This document shows, piece after piece, positions 23,001 through 33,070 of a stretch of DNA of 64,000 nt; the stretch's first letter is position 1, and the number at the start of each line of letters is the position of its first letter. This stretch comes from Paracorniculantispora psalliotae (Eukaryota; Ascomycota; Sordariomycetes; Hypocreales; Cordycipitaceae): contig PHFE01000129.1 in the NCBI GenBank assembly GCA_002796755.1, positions 693,710 to 757,709 of the forward strand. The letters run 5' to 3'. A program made the translations under genes and the position numbers. The notes under the pieces were generated by a model. The model was given only the letters and a program-made list of their open reading frames with translations. It was not told where the DNA came from and did no database searches.

Positions 23001-26000
23001 GGGGGTCATTTGCGGGCAGACATTATTGTTGGCAGCTCCATTGGCACCGGTTGGCAGAAGTCTCGACACTGCTAATTGCACGATGCAACGCTGGCAGAGT
23101 CGTATTCGCCCTCTGCACTAGACTGGCTTCTGGAATCTGCGTCGAGCTTCTTCGACCTGCTGGGCTGACTCGGCTGCGACATGGATGCAGACAGGAACAG
23201 CAGGACAGGGACAACAAGACAGCAAACAACAGAAAGAACCAAACCAAAATGCACGCTGAGGCAATGCAGACCGTCAGCATCGCCTCAGACATTTGCCCGC
23301 ACCGCCACATGCAGATCCAAGTACCGGAATCTCAGCTGTAGACAAGCCAGGCCCTTTTTCCCGTTTAAGAACGAGCGGCATCAAGATTCAAGAGCCTCGC
23401 TTTTGGCCACCACCGCCACACCAGATTCCTCATCAGGCGAAATCGGTCACACAGCCTCTCAACAGGCATCTCGCGATGGCCTCCTCCCATCTGGCCCCCC
23501 TGTCAGACCAGGCTATCGAATTATCCCGTCTGAAATTACCGTCGGCCGCAGCTCACATCACCAGCCTTGGCATCAATCTAATCAGAAACGTGCTACAAAC
23601 ACAAAAAAAGAAAGTTTTTGCGGCTCGTCTACTCAAAACGGGTTAGCGGTTTGGCCCCCCCCCTTCTGCGCCCTTCGTTCGCCTCGAATCCTAAATCAGC
23701 TATGCCCCAGTGTGGACGATCTTGAACGAGTCGGCCAGCCTGCTGCTGGCCGCTGGGCTGCTGTGCCACAATTGTCCTTCACCCGCACGCACACCCCCCT
23801 CAGCCCTGTGGAAAGGGCACCAAGAGCTTCTTGACCTGCGTGCCTGTCGCCTCTCCAGCTAAGGCGCTGCCTGATTTTTGGCGTCCTTTTTTTTCTTTCT
23901 TTTTTTTTCTTTTCTTTCGAAAGCTGGCAGACTGTCGGTGACACACGGGCTACTCTTCACTGGCTGCAGTCTTTGATGCGTGTCTTGTATTTTGCCGCCG
24001 CCCGCAGATCGCCGCGGAGTTTTTGGGCCTCTTTGCCATGTCATCCCGCGCTGACCATCGTCGTTTCGCTCGTACTCTGCGAGCTCTCGTTCACCACCGC
24101 CAGTTCCCCGTTCACTACGTTTCACAGCACCCGCCCAGAGGTGCCAGCGGTGCGTCGTGCAGCGGGGTGCAGCAGGTATTACGCAACGTGTGTCGCGTCA
24201 CTGTTGAACTAGTGGATGTTGGAAGCTGTCCGCAGCTCGACGGGGCGCAGGGGCGGGGGGCCGGAAGGCGGAATGCACACCGACAAGCCGCAAGCCATGG
24301 GAACCTCAGCCAAAGCGTGGCATGGCGTCGCTCGCTGCTCCAGGCAAGTTAGACGGACCTGATGCTTCGCACATCCACTATCCGGGTAGTGGTGCTTGAG
24401 ACTCATTACAGGGCGGCCACTATTTTAGTCATCAGGCGGGAACAATTCAACAATGGCTGCGTCGTACAATCTCACAAAATTGGATTGGAGCGGGTTGAAA
24501 TCCGTTGCTTCTCCAGAATCCAAGCGCGAGATAATCCGGCTTATCGTTCGGTACGCGACCAACATTCTGCTCTTCAGTGCAAGACTCGGGACCGCTTGCA
24601 GTACGCCGCTGCCACGGTGGCAGTAAGGCATGGATGTGATGCGTTGCGACAGCTAGTCACCCACCACAAGGGCTGGCTGGGGGCCAAATGCATGCCTACC
24701 TGCATGCCCAGAGAGCATCTCATTGGCGCTGTCGAGTGCTGCCTGCTGTAGCGCGCAACCAGACAGTGCAGCGCAGCGCTGGTCCAGCGTCCGGTGCAGC
24801 AAACGACGTGCAGGTGACATGGCGGGCCAACCGGCCAAACCGTAATTGGCGCTATTTTTGACTCTGTGGGACTTTTGCTTCTGCCCGCCAGCATACAGGC
24901 CACTGCAAGGCCTACAGCATGGCAGCTCCTTGTCGCCAGCATCAAATGCGCCCACTTACCGTTGCGCGCATCCTCCGCCTTGCGCTCTGAGCTCTCTGGA
25001 TAACGTGCTTTCCGGCCAGTCACTACGTACGACAGCGCCATCGTCTATTGCGGGGCCCATCAAATCTCAACTGCCCAATGGCGATCGAAACCGACCGACC
25101 AGCAAGACAGGCGCTGATGTCGCAAAGGGTATCGTTTTTTCAGCACAGCCGCTTGATTGCCGGTATTCTTGTTGCTACGTGCCGGACGTCTGCCAAAAGT
25201 TCTTTTGATGGCGCCATCCATATCTTCACCGGCGCTGTCTAAAATTGGCGTCCGCCAAACCTACGCCAGGAAACAAAAGCCCCCCTCGTACAACGCCTCT
25301 TCCGCCAGTCACACCGGACTCCGGAGTTAGCATTGTGCCCTTTCGAGCGCTGTACCCAAGGTTGGGCCTAACGGACTGGGTAGGGTGGTGGGCCACGGGC
25401 ATTTCCTAAATGAGGTACAGGGGACTAGGGCTGCGGAAGTTCAGCGGAGGCGACAGAGACGCCCCCTCCTCAGTCCTTGTACCCGGGGGCGTCGGACGGG
25501 GGTGGGGGGGCGTGTCCAAGGCTAAACGAAGCAAGTTGAACGAGCTGTCTTGTCCCACTCACCCTCTCGGCCGTCGGCAGGAGGTCAGGCGAGGCGAAGG
25601 CGCTGGGCTTTTAGTTGGCGGCCGATCTCGTAATGGTGCTGGCAAGCTACCTTGACTCGCAAGGGTCAAGAAAAATAAAAAGAATAAAAAAAAAGGTCCG
25701 GCCATCGATCTAAAAGAAGAGCTTCATTACACACGCCTTGATAGACTCGCACGCCCCCATCCCCCCAAGCTTCTTGAGGTTGTGGACCCTGGGCATCGTC
25801 GCATCTATCTTTGCAGAAATATATATTTCTGGTCCGCTGCCCTCCTTCTGCCTCGTGGGATTCAGTTCGATCATCAATCAGTTTCAAGACATTCTCAATC
25901 CTCAACTTTGGAAGTTTTCCATCTCTCTACCACGCAATATCCATCTTGAACCTGGTACCAACAACTCTCCTGCTCGCCCTCCACAGCTCTTCCGAACATA

Positions 26001-26217
26001 GCAATACCTGCCGCTCCAAGCATTCTCCTACGCTAGGCGCCATATTTTGCCAATTAGAAACGCTGCTGCCGCTCGACGCACTCTCTGCCACCACCGAATC
26101 CTGCATTCACGTTTTTGGCCCCCGTCTCCCCTCCACCAGCACCCCCCCTCCCCTTCTGCCTGTCGTTGGCCCGCATATATTCTGCCCGTTTCCTCCTCTC
26201 CCTCCGTCCTGGACAGG
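14001..26217. other. 12-kb gene-poor region between two C2H2 regulators
   Basis: I found no frame with a domain, a plausible exon structure or sustained codon bias. Visible features are (GT)n tracts (15921-15943, 16777-16792), G-rich stretches (16.2-16.9 kb), A/T-rich patches (18.3-18.4, 18.85-18.95, 19.56-19.60 kb), and pyrimidine-rich leader-like sequence from about 25.7 kb. Most of it has balanced base composition, so it is not obviously transposon debris. It probably contains the regulatory region and 5' leader of the downstream gene, and perhaps non-coding transcripts. Confidence 0.5.
15921..15943. repeat. (GT)n microsatellite
   Basis: Uninterrupted alternating GT over 23 bases. A second shorter tract lies at about 16777-16792. 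Confidence 0.95.
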
Positions 26218-27984
26218 ATGCAGGTTCACAACTCCCCCAACAACTTTCAAATCACTCTTCCTGCCGTCAACCAGCCGTTAACCTTTGACGACCTTCGGTC
26301 CATCTCCCCTGCCACCCTCGAAGAGTCTGCCCGTTTTGCCGGCGACGCTTCCAGCTGCCACTCTGGTATGCAGCAAACTACGTTTGCCTACAACACCACA
26401 GAAACCACCGCCTCCCACTTTGGCGCTCTCTCCTACGACAACCACAACAAGAACGCGACTCTGCAGCGCAGCTACAACCTGCCTCTGCCCTCGCCCACCC
26501 AGAGCCTCCTCAGCCACTCCATTGAAAGCGACTTCCCCATGGAGAGCTCACACGGTCCCAGCACACCTGAAGAGTGGTCCACGATGCTGACCAACGCCGA
26601 CAAGACCTACCACCAGTCCTGGAACAGCGGCGTCGCTCCCTACTACGACAGCTACGCCGCCCAGGACATGTCCTGCTCCAGCATCCAGGCTTCTCAGATC
26701 GCCCACCTCGGCGCCGGCTTCGAGAGCCACCCCACCATGCACCACCACGGCGATGACCTGCTGGCCACCACGACCAGCAGCGCCTACCCTGCCTTTGTCT
26801 CCATGGCACCTCTGCCCTACGGCCGCGACCTGCACCACAGCGCAACCAGCTCGACCGTGCCCCGCGGCTTCAGCCATCACAGCGACGTCTTCTCCGGCCT
26901 CATGGTGCCCTCGGCCGACAGCGACGCCAGACACTCCAGCCCGTCGTCCTTTACCACCGGCGACGATGCCACCACCAACACACGCGCCTCTTCCGTCTCC
27001 GTCCCCCGCAAGAGACGCAGCCGTGACATGAGCAAGCCCCAGCAGCGCCGCCCGTCGCCCGTGACTGTCGGTGGCCTCTCCAAGAACATCCTCCCGTACC
27101 CGACTCCCTCTTCTGCTCCCCCTACCACCACTCTTCCCTCCATGAGAACTCTGGCCGACAATGCCACGCCCGAGTGCACCGAGTGCAACCTGACGTTCCG
27201 CGACGTCCCTACCCTCCAGAAGCACATCAAGTCTGAGCACACGAGGCCGCTCCTCTGCGTCTTCCACTACGCCGGCTGCACCTCGCGCTTCGCCTCCAAG
27301 AACGAGTGGAAGCGCCACGTCGCCTCCCAGCATCTCGCTCTCCGCTACTGGATTTGCACCGAAGGCACCTGTGGTCAGACCCGTGGCCCTTCCACGCGCT
27401 CGCGCGCTGCCTCTCTCCCTGCCTTTGGCTCCATCTTCAACCGCAAGGACCTCTACACCCAACACATCCGCCGCATGCACCTGGCACCCGAGGGCAGCCC
27501 CGTCCTGGGACCTACCTCGAAGAAGCCCATCCCCAGCGAGATTGAGGACCGCATGCGCGAGCTGCAGGCCAACGCTGCCCGCACGCGCTGCGCCCTGCCA
27601 CGCTTCATGCTCTGCCCCGCGCCCGGCTGCCCGTCTGAGTTCCACGGCCCCAACGCCTGGGACGACCGCATGGAGCACGTCGCCTGCCATCTCGAGCGCG
27701 CCGCTGCCGGCGAGGAGGCCCCTGTCACCTTTGGCGGACCCGGCGACTGGACCCTCACTGATTGGGCCGCCAGCGAGGGTGTCAACGTCACCCGCCAGAC
27801 GTCGAGCGGCGCCTGGAAGCTGTGCAACCCACTGCGCGGCGAGGGTGGCAGCTCCCGCGGCGGCCGCTCCGGTGGTTCGCGCGCGAGCGTCTCGTCTGCG
27901 GTCCGTCGTGCGTCGATGGCGCGCAACGGCGCGGACGAGGAAGATGCCGAGGGCGAGGACTGCACCGCCTGGAGCCGGTCATGA
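26218..27984 (+). CDS. C2H2 zinc-finger transcription factor
   Basis: A single exon of 588 residues. I chose the ATG at 26218 (MQVHNSPNNFQITLPAVNQ) because the 57 in-frame codons before it are Pro/Ser/His-rich leader-like sequence. Residues 1-300 are Ser/Thr/Pro/Asn-rich and probably disordered, with a basic segment PRKRRSRD near 263. The finger module starts at Cys320 (ECTECNLTFRDVPTLQKHIK), followed by LLCVFHYAGCTSRFASKNEW and WICTEGTC...HIRRMH. It is followed by a Cys/His segment (CPAPGCPSEF...HVACHL) that may be another finger. The same three-finger plan occurs twice in the regulator at 11.1-13.5 kb. A basic Arg-rich C-terminus (SRGGRSGGSRASV) follows. Third-position GC is strong, as expected for a well-adapted native gene. 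Targets are unknown. Confidence 0.88.
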   Translation: MQVHNSPNNFQITLPAVNQPLTFDDLRSISPATLEESARFAGDASSCHSGMQQTTFAYNTTETTASHFGALSYDNHNKNATLQRSYNLPLPSPTQSLLSHSIESDFPMESSHGPSTPEEWSTMLTNADKTYHQSWNSGVAPYYDSYAAQDMSCSSIQASQIAHLGAGFESHPTMHHHGDDLLATTTSSAYPAFVSMAPLPYGRDLHHSATSSTVPRGFSHHSDVFSGLMVPSADSDARHSSPSSFTTGDDATTNTRASSVSVPRKRRSRDMSKPQQRRPSPVTVGGLSKNILPYPTPSSAPPTTTLPSMRTLADNATPECTECNLTFRDVPTLQKHIKSEHTRPLLCVFHYAGCTSRFASKNEWKRHVASQHLALRYWICTEGTCGQTRGPSTRSRAASLPAFGSIFNRKDLYTQHIRRMHLAPEGSPVLGPTSKKPIPSEIEDRMRELQANAARTRCALPRFMLCPAPGCPSEFHGPNAWDDRMEHVACHLERAAAGEEAPVTFGGPGDWTLTDWAASEGVNVTRQTSSGAWKLCNPLRGEGGSSRGGRSGGSRASVSSAVRRASMARNGADEEDAEGEDCTAWSRS

Positions 27985-29130
27985 AAGACGAGGTAATTAG
28001 AATAATAGAGGCCATCTACGTATGGGGTTTACATGTTCATGAATCTTGTCTTTAGCGAGCGGGTTTGTTTTGGGTGCATTTGGTTCGCATTTGGGGTTGT
28101 TTTTTCTGGACGAAAAGAATGGGAATATTTTTTATCAAATGTTTTGTTGAACATTGTTTATTTATTTTTGGATATACCTTTTATTTATCGGGCTTTTTTA
28201 TTTATTACGGAGATATCAAGGACAGGTTTTCTGCACAGCTTTGCAAGGTTTTGCTCAATAGCTTTTAGTATCATAGCTTTCACAACTCAGATTCATCACT
28301 TACAAACCAATTCTCACCGTGACATGCACTGCTTCTTTTACCATACTCTACAAAACCCCTCCAACTGTAAACATGCACTGCTTCCCACCGCCTCTGCAGC
28401 CATTGTCCTTACTGATGGTCACGCAGGCCATGGACTTACAGATACCATCTGCATGCTGACCATGAACATGGACATCTCCCCGGGCTCAACATTTGCCGAG
28501 CTTGGTACTTGTACCGGCCCCTTCCCCTTTCGTCCCGCCGCACGCAGGCGCATCAGCTGAGGCTTCTTGACAGGTCTCCATTGCCGGCCGGTTATGGCGC
28601 TACGCTCATCTTGGGAGGGCCCGACAAACTCCGAGCGAGCGAGACAGGGTGAGTGGAGAAGAGGTGGAAAGTGAATCAAGGCTTGGGATAAACACGTTTC
28701 GGGGGCTGGGCTGGCTGGGCTGGGGGCGAGGCGAACCAAGGATTTCGGACATGGGCTCTTACACACCACTTATACAACACGCCCATGGCATCCTTCCGCA
28801 CCCTAGCGGACAGAAAAGGAACTTCGCCACCCTCTAGACCGACTTGAAACGCGGAGAACGAGATGAACTAAATTATTTTCTAATTACTTGTAAAGAACGG
28901 CATGTAGGAACACTATATAGTATTCGGGCCCAACATTGATAATCCAATTGGTAATACTGCAGTAGCATATACATCCACCCCCTTATTTCCCATTCCCCAA
29001 TAAAATCAATAGGAGACCTATCAAAATGATGATTAAGAAAAACAAAAGTAATATCTGTCCATCTAAGCCTGGACGGGCTGCATAAGGCCTGGGCGTCGCC
29101 AATATACCAGGCCGACACCCTCAGAGAGGA
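27985..29130. other. Intergenic region and probable 3' UTR
   Basis: The first 300 bases are T-rich and look like the 3' UTR of the zinc-finger gene. Open frames between 28.03 and 28.84 kb lack convincing composition. No gene is called. Confidence 0.55.
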
Positions 29131-30876
29131 TTAAGCGGCAGCAACTGCCCTGGCCTGTGTGAGGCGGGGTTCAGACGCATCTTCCCTGGGGCCCTTGGCT
29201 CGCTGGGATCTCCGTTGCTGCCGAGCCTTGCATTCAACGGCGTATCCTGGCTCATGAGCCTTTCGCCATTCAATCCATTCTTCGTAGGCAAGTTGAGCGC
29301 CCGCGTTGGGAATTGTCGGTTTGCAAACCGGCGGTCTCCGTGGATTGGTGGGAAAAGTTGGCTTTTCGAGTCCAGACAAGAGCGGAGGAAGTGGACCGAG
29401 CGATGCGAGCGATGCGAGATATGGGAGAGCCGCCATCTGCTGCGCGGCGACTTGCTGTGCGGTCAGCTGCTGCGATGGGAAGCTGCCGAAGGGTATGATC
29501 GGGGCTTGGATTCCGGACAACGGCGGAACATTGAACAGTGGTGGCGGTGGAGCTGAGGTGCCGGATAGATACTGCGTCGGAGCAAAAGTCTCCGGGCCAA
29601 GTCCAAAGTTGAAGTTCGGACCGGGTGGTGTCAGCGACGGGACCGACGGGACCGATCGGTTCAGCAACCCATTTGTAATAACGTCTTGCTCTCGAAGAGA
29701 TGGATATGGATTCACAGGCTGCACATTGCTGGTCGACCACGCTGCAATGATTGGCGGTGGCATTAGGTGAGCGGCGCGTGCCTTGTCTGGCGGGTTTGGG
29801 TTAGCGGAGTCCCAGAGCAATGGGCGGCGCGGACTCTGCTGGTGTCCTAATGATAGAAATTCTCTCGCTTTGGGATTCCACGTGTTTTGTTTGCTCGTCG
29901 TTTGCACAGTATCTTCGGAACCCTCGTGACTTGTCAGACTCGAGTGGCCGTGATCCCAGTAGTCCACCTTGAAGTCGGATATGGTTTTGTTGCGTCGACC
30001 CGAACCTCCCAAAGGCTTTCGAAAATGGCCAAATAGTTGAGATGCGGGTTCATGTTCGACTGGTCTCTGTGTCTGTGGTTTCACAGGAGGGTGACGCTGC
30101 TGAGTCGTACTGGGAGCATTATCGCGATTGAGTTTCTGAATGAGTCTTTGGAAAGCTTGGTCCCGGGTGTGACGAATAGCTGTTTGAGGAGATGGGTTCA
30201 TTTTTTCCACAGGGGTATGGTCCAGAGGAATGGATGAGGCTGCTTCCAAGGGCACATTGCTGTCGTTTCTCAAATAAATATTGCTTGCTTCATGCAGCTG
30301 AGAGTGAGATGGAGCCATCGAAGACTGGCGATAGAGTCTGTCGAATGTCATCATCTGGAACGAATTGTTGTCATGTATCTTGTCCGTCTCATGTGAAGAG
30401 TGACCGGACTCGGTAGCAAAGCTGGAGTCACGACGATGGCTCGATAAGTGTCGAGAGACTCTGACGTATCGTCGATCATCGACGTTGATTGGTGTGGGAG
30501 TTTCTGGCCGAAGATCGAGCTCAAAAATACTCATCTGTCGACCGTCCACGGGCTTGAGGTCAATCTTTTTCAGAAGCTTGACGAAACTGTCCGAAGCTGA
30601 CGACTCGGAGGAGTATTTGTCGACGATCGAAAAGTCGGAGCTGCCCTGGTCATCTTGGGAGGAACTATCGCGCTGTTGCATTTGCAAAAACAGTTTGGCG
30701 TTGGCATCTGAATGTGGCATCACGGGTTCAGAATCTGTCGACGATCCAGCGTCCCGGGTTCTCCAGTTTGGATCCTTCATTGCCTGGCAGCTGCGCTTTG
30801 TTCCACCGACGGGCTTTGAAGAGGGCTTTGTTTTTGGAGCGCGCACGGTAGTCGCGTTTGAAGCACTTGCCACCAT
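29131..30876 (-). CDS. Unidentified, largely disordered protein
   Basis: A 581-residue frame. I chose the ATG at 30876 (MVASASNATTVRAPKTKPSS) because it has a strong context (AAAATGG), while the 127 in-frame codons upstream read like leader sequence. Most of the protein is Ser/Pro/Gln-rich with no recognised domain. Residues 1-40 are basic. The middle has Ser/Asp-rich patches (SSQDDQGSSDFSIVDKYSS). Residues from about 420 are Pro/Ala/Gln-rich. The last ~50 residues contain the only helix-like, possibly conserved block (LAYEEWIEWRKAHEPGYAVE) and a basic stretch (KARQQRRSQRAKG). I cannot assign a function; a nuclear or RNA-linked scaffold role would be a guess. It lies 550 bp downstream of the AIM24 gene on the same strand. 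Confidence 0.7.
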   Translation of the reverse strand: MVASASNATTVRAPKTKPSSKPVGGTKRSCQAMKDPNWRTRDAGSSTDSEPVMPHSDANAKLFLQMQQRDSSSQDDQGSSDFSIVDKYSSESSASDSFVKLLKKIDLKPVDGRQMSIFELDLRPETPTPINVDDRRYVRVSRHLSSHRRDSSFATESGHSSHETDKIHDNNSFQMMTFDRLYRQSSMAPSHSQLHEASNIYLRNDSNVPLEAASSIPLDHTPVEKMNPSPQTAIRHTRDQAFQRLIQKLNRDNAPSTTQQRHPPVKPQTQRPVEHEPASQLFGHFRKPLGGSGRRNKTISDFKVDYWDHGHSSLTSHEGSEDTVQTTSKQNTWNPKAREFLSLGHQQSPRRPLLWDSANPNPPDKARAAHLMPPPIIAAWSTSNVQPVNPYPSLREQDVITNGLLNRSVPSVPSLTPPGPNFNFGLGPETFAPTQYLSGTSAPPPPLFNVPPLSGIQAPIIPFGSFPSQQLTAQQVAAQQMAALPYLASLASLGPLPPLLSGLEKPTFPTNPRRPPVCKPTIPNAGAQLAYEEWIEWRKAHEPGYAVECKARQQRRSQRAKGPREDASEPRLTQARAVAAA

Positions 30877-31426
30877 TTTGATGCAGGTTCGATTCCCGTG
30901 GTATTCTATCTGGGAAGTACTCGAGACTGTACGGCTCGGTTTTTGTTCGCTATTAGGCAGCCTGGATGCTGCTTTCGCTTGAAGTGATTGAGTGAAATGA
31001 AACTGAAGATTGTGATGACTGCGCGACAGGATCAATGAAATGATATGGAGCTGTAGAATCGCTAAGGCAGAGTCGACGCAGGTGATGAGTGTAGTTGGGA
31101 GACGGGATGTAAAACACAAACGAAGGATCTGCCAAATTGTTTTGCTTCGGTTAGAGAGCTTGCGCCTCAGCAACGATGGGTGAAGGTGCGAGGCAGTTGA
31201 GGAAGGCACGAAACCTGCCGGATTAGGCGCGGGGCATTCTACCACGAAACCACGCACGAGGCATGGCTGAAATCATTGACGAAGATACAAGACATGTATT
31301 CAATAAACGCTCAATATGTAATATGCCAAACACAATAATTCAGAAATGCGCCGTGAACCACCATCCTGTGCTCGAGATCCTTTGAAGTCTCTAGATCCTT
31401 TGAAGTCTCTAGATACCTTGAAGTCT
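30877..31426. other. Intergenic region between two minus-strand genes
   Basis: It holds the promoter and leader of the 29.1-30.9 kb gene and the 3' flank of the AIM24 gene, including the 18-bp tandem repeat at 31376-31440. I see no further gene. Confidence 0.55.
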
Positions 31427-31440
31427 CTAGATACCTTGAA
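31376..31440. repeat. 18-bp tandem repeat overlapping the AIM24 stop codon
   Basis: About three and a half copies of gatcctttgaagtctcta and its variant with gatacc. The innermost copy supplies the last codons and the TAG of the AIM24 gene (31427-31429). Extra copies therefore lie in the 3' UTR, because each unit carries the stop again. Confidence 0.9.
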
Positions 31441-33070
31441 GAGACTGGCCACCCATGAAAGCAGCAAATGCGCGCTATTATAATTAGTATTATAAAGATG
31501 TACAGAAGTATACAGAATTAGTAACTTACCCCGTTTCGAGTTTGCATGAAAATAGTGCCAGGCCCGGTAAATTTACACACCAAACCTTCGGCCGAGGCGA
31601 GGCTGGAAATGATGCCACCCGAGGCGACTCGCTCGAGGATGTACTTGGTATTCCAGGCGACCAGATGACCGTTGTCGATGATGTATTTCTCGCCGTCAGC
31701 AAGCTATCAGGTCAGTAAACGAACTGTGATGTGAACTGGGATACTTACATCCTTGCGGATAATGGCACCAAAGCTGGAAATCCAGAGAATGCCTGTGCCG
31801 CTAATTTTGTACACAAACAGCCCCTCACCACTAAACATGGCCTTGCCGAGACCCTGGCGCTTGTGGTCCTTGTGCACACCCTGCGTGGAGGCGAGGTACG
31901 CGTCGTGGCCGCACGTCCACTGCGCGGTGCCGTCGAGGCGAATCGTGGTGATGTCGCCGAGCATGGGCGGCGCGAGCAGCAGCTCACCCGGGCCAATGTA
32001 GTTGGAGCTGCCGAGCTCGGCGCCGGCAATCATCTTCTTGACGCTGAATTTCACCTCGCCGCGCAGCGTCATGGTCGGGGACATGGCGATCATGGCGCCG
32101 GGCTTGGCGGCGAGCGGGCAGCCCATGGCCAGCTGGATCGTCAGGATGGTGTTGCAGTCGCGGTGGCTGATGCGGTAGCTGCCGCCGTTGAAGGTTCCGA
32201 CGTCGTCGCCTGTAGGCACGGCGCCGACGAAAGGTGAGGCGGGCGCGGCGGCGGCCTGCGCAGAGGCGGTCGTGTGGCCGGACAGCTGGCTCGCGGGACG
32301 TTGCGCGACGGCCTGAGGATGCTGCGCGGATACCTTTTCAGCAGGATAGCCAGTCTCTGGACCGGCGTAGCCAGGAGGAGCGGCAAATTGGGGCTGCTGC
32401 GGCTGAGGCTGTCGCAGCTGATGGGCGTCGACCTTTTCAGGCGGGTAGGCTGCGCTTGGGTTGGAAAAGGCCGGCGGAGGCTCGGCGTACTGCTGTGAGT
32501 TGTGAGGCGAATGATGTGCCTGGCCGCTGCCGGGTCTCATGGCGAGATTCGCATACTGAGGTGGCTGCTGCTGCTGGTTGGAGGACGGCGGCGGCGGGTA
32601 GTGAGGAGAGGGCGTCTGCTGCGGGGGAGGGGCATATTGCTTCGTCGGGCCGGTGGATGACGGCGGCGCAGGATAATGCTGAGCTTGGCCGCTAGATGGA
32701 GGTGCGGGATAGTGCTTTGCAGGCGGCGATGAGGTAGGAGGAGGCGCGTATTGTTGGACGGGTGGTGAGGTGGGTGGTGCGTATTGCTGACCAGGTGGTG
32801 GTGCGTACTGCGTCGTGGGCGGCGAAGTCGGCGGCGGGTAGTGCTGAGGTGGTGGTGAGGTAGGCGGCGGGGAGTAGATGCGCTGGCTGTCTGGTGTTTT
32901 CTGGGGAGCTATTAAATGGTTATTAGCAAGCTCAACACGGAAGAGGGAGAGTTGATGGTTGAGCGAACGTACGAGCGGCACCTGGAGGAGCTGTGGCGAG
33001 TTAGTGAGGACATGGTGCAGGTTGGGCTTGACAACGTACGTGGGTAGAAGTTTTGAGATTGTGCCGACAT
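31427..33070 (-). CDS. AIM24-family protein with Pro/Gln/Tyr-rich N-terminus
   Basis: Five exons (33040..33070, 32973..32990, 31749..32908, 31530..31703, 31427..31474) give 476 residues. The start MSAQSQNFYPPPPGAAPPQ is rebuilt from two small exons; the second is a microexon of only 18 nt. Residues up to about 230 are repeats of PPTSPP, YAPP and HYPAPPSS type. The AIM24 domain follows (YRISHRDCNTILTIQLAMGC; SSNYIGPGELLLAPPMLGDI; GEGLFVYKISGTGILWISSF) and ends ...TRNGRAFAAFMGGQSLQGI. AIM24 proteins have a TRAP-like beta fold; yeast Aim24 is mitochondrial and supports MICOS and respiratory complexes. The low-complexity N-terminus here is not a mitochondrial presequence, so this is probably the cytosolic type found in filamentous fungi; its role is unknown. 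Introns are 45-64 nt. Confidence 0.88.

Noticed and set aside
23181..23834. 217-codon open frame in the gene desert
   Set aside because: Arg/Pro/Thr-rich, low-complexity translation, no domain and no supporting start context or exon structure.
26548..27690. 380-codon open frame opposite the second C2H2 gene
   Set aside because: Antisense shadow of a GC-rich coding exon. The composition is Gly/Ala/Val/Arg-rich without structure.
28033..28560. 175-codon open frame after the second C2H2 gene
   Set aside because: It begins in T-rich 3' UTR-like sequence that inflates Phe/Ile content; the rest has no domain-like pattern.
30885..30899. ggttcgattcc resembling a tRNA B box
   Set aside because: The T-stem has a mismatch, no A box or acceptor pairing lies at the right distance, and the site overlaps the leader of a protein gene.
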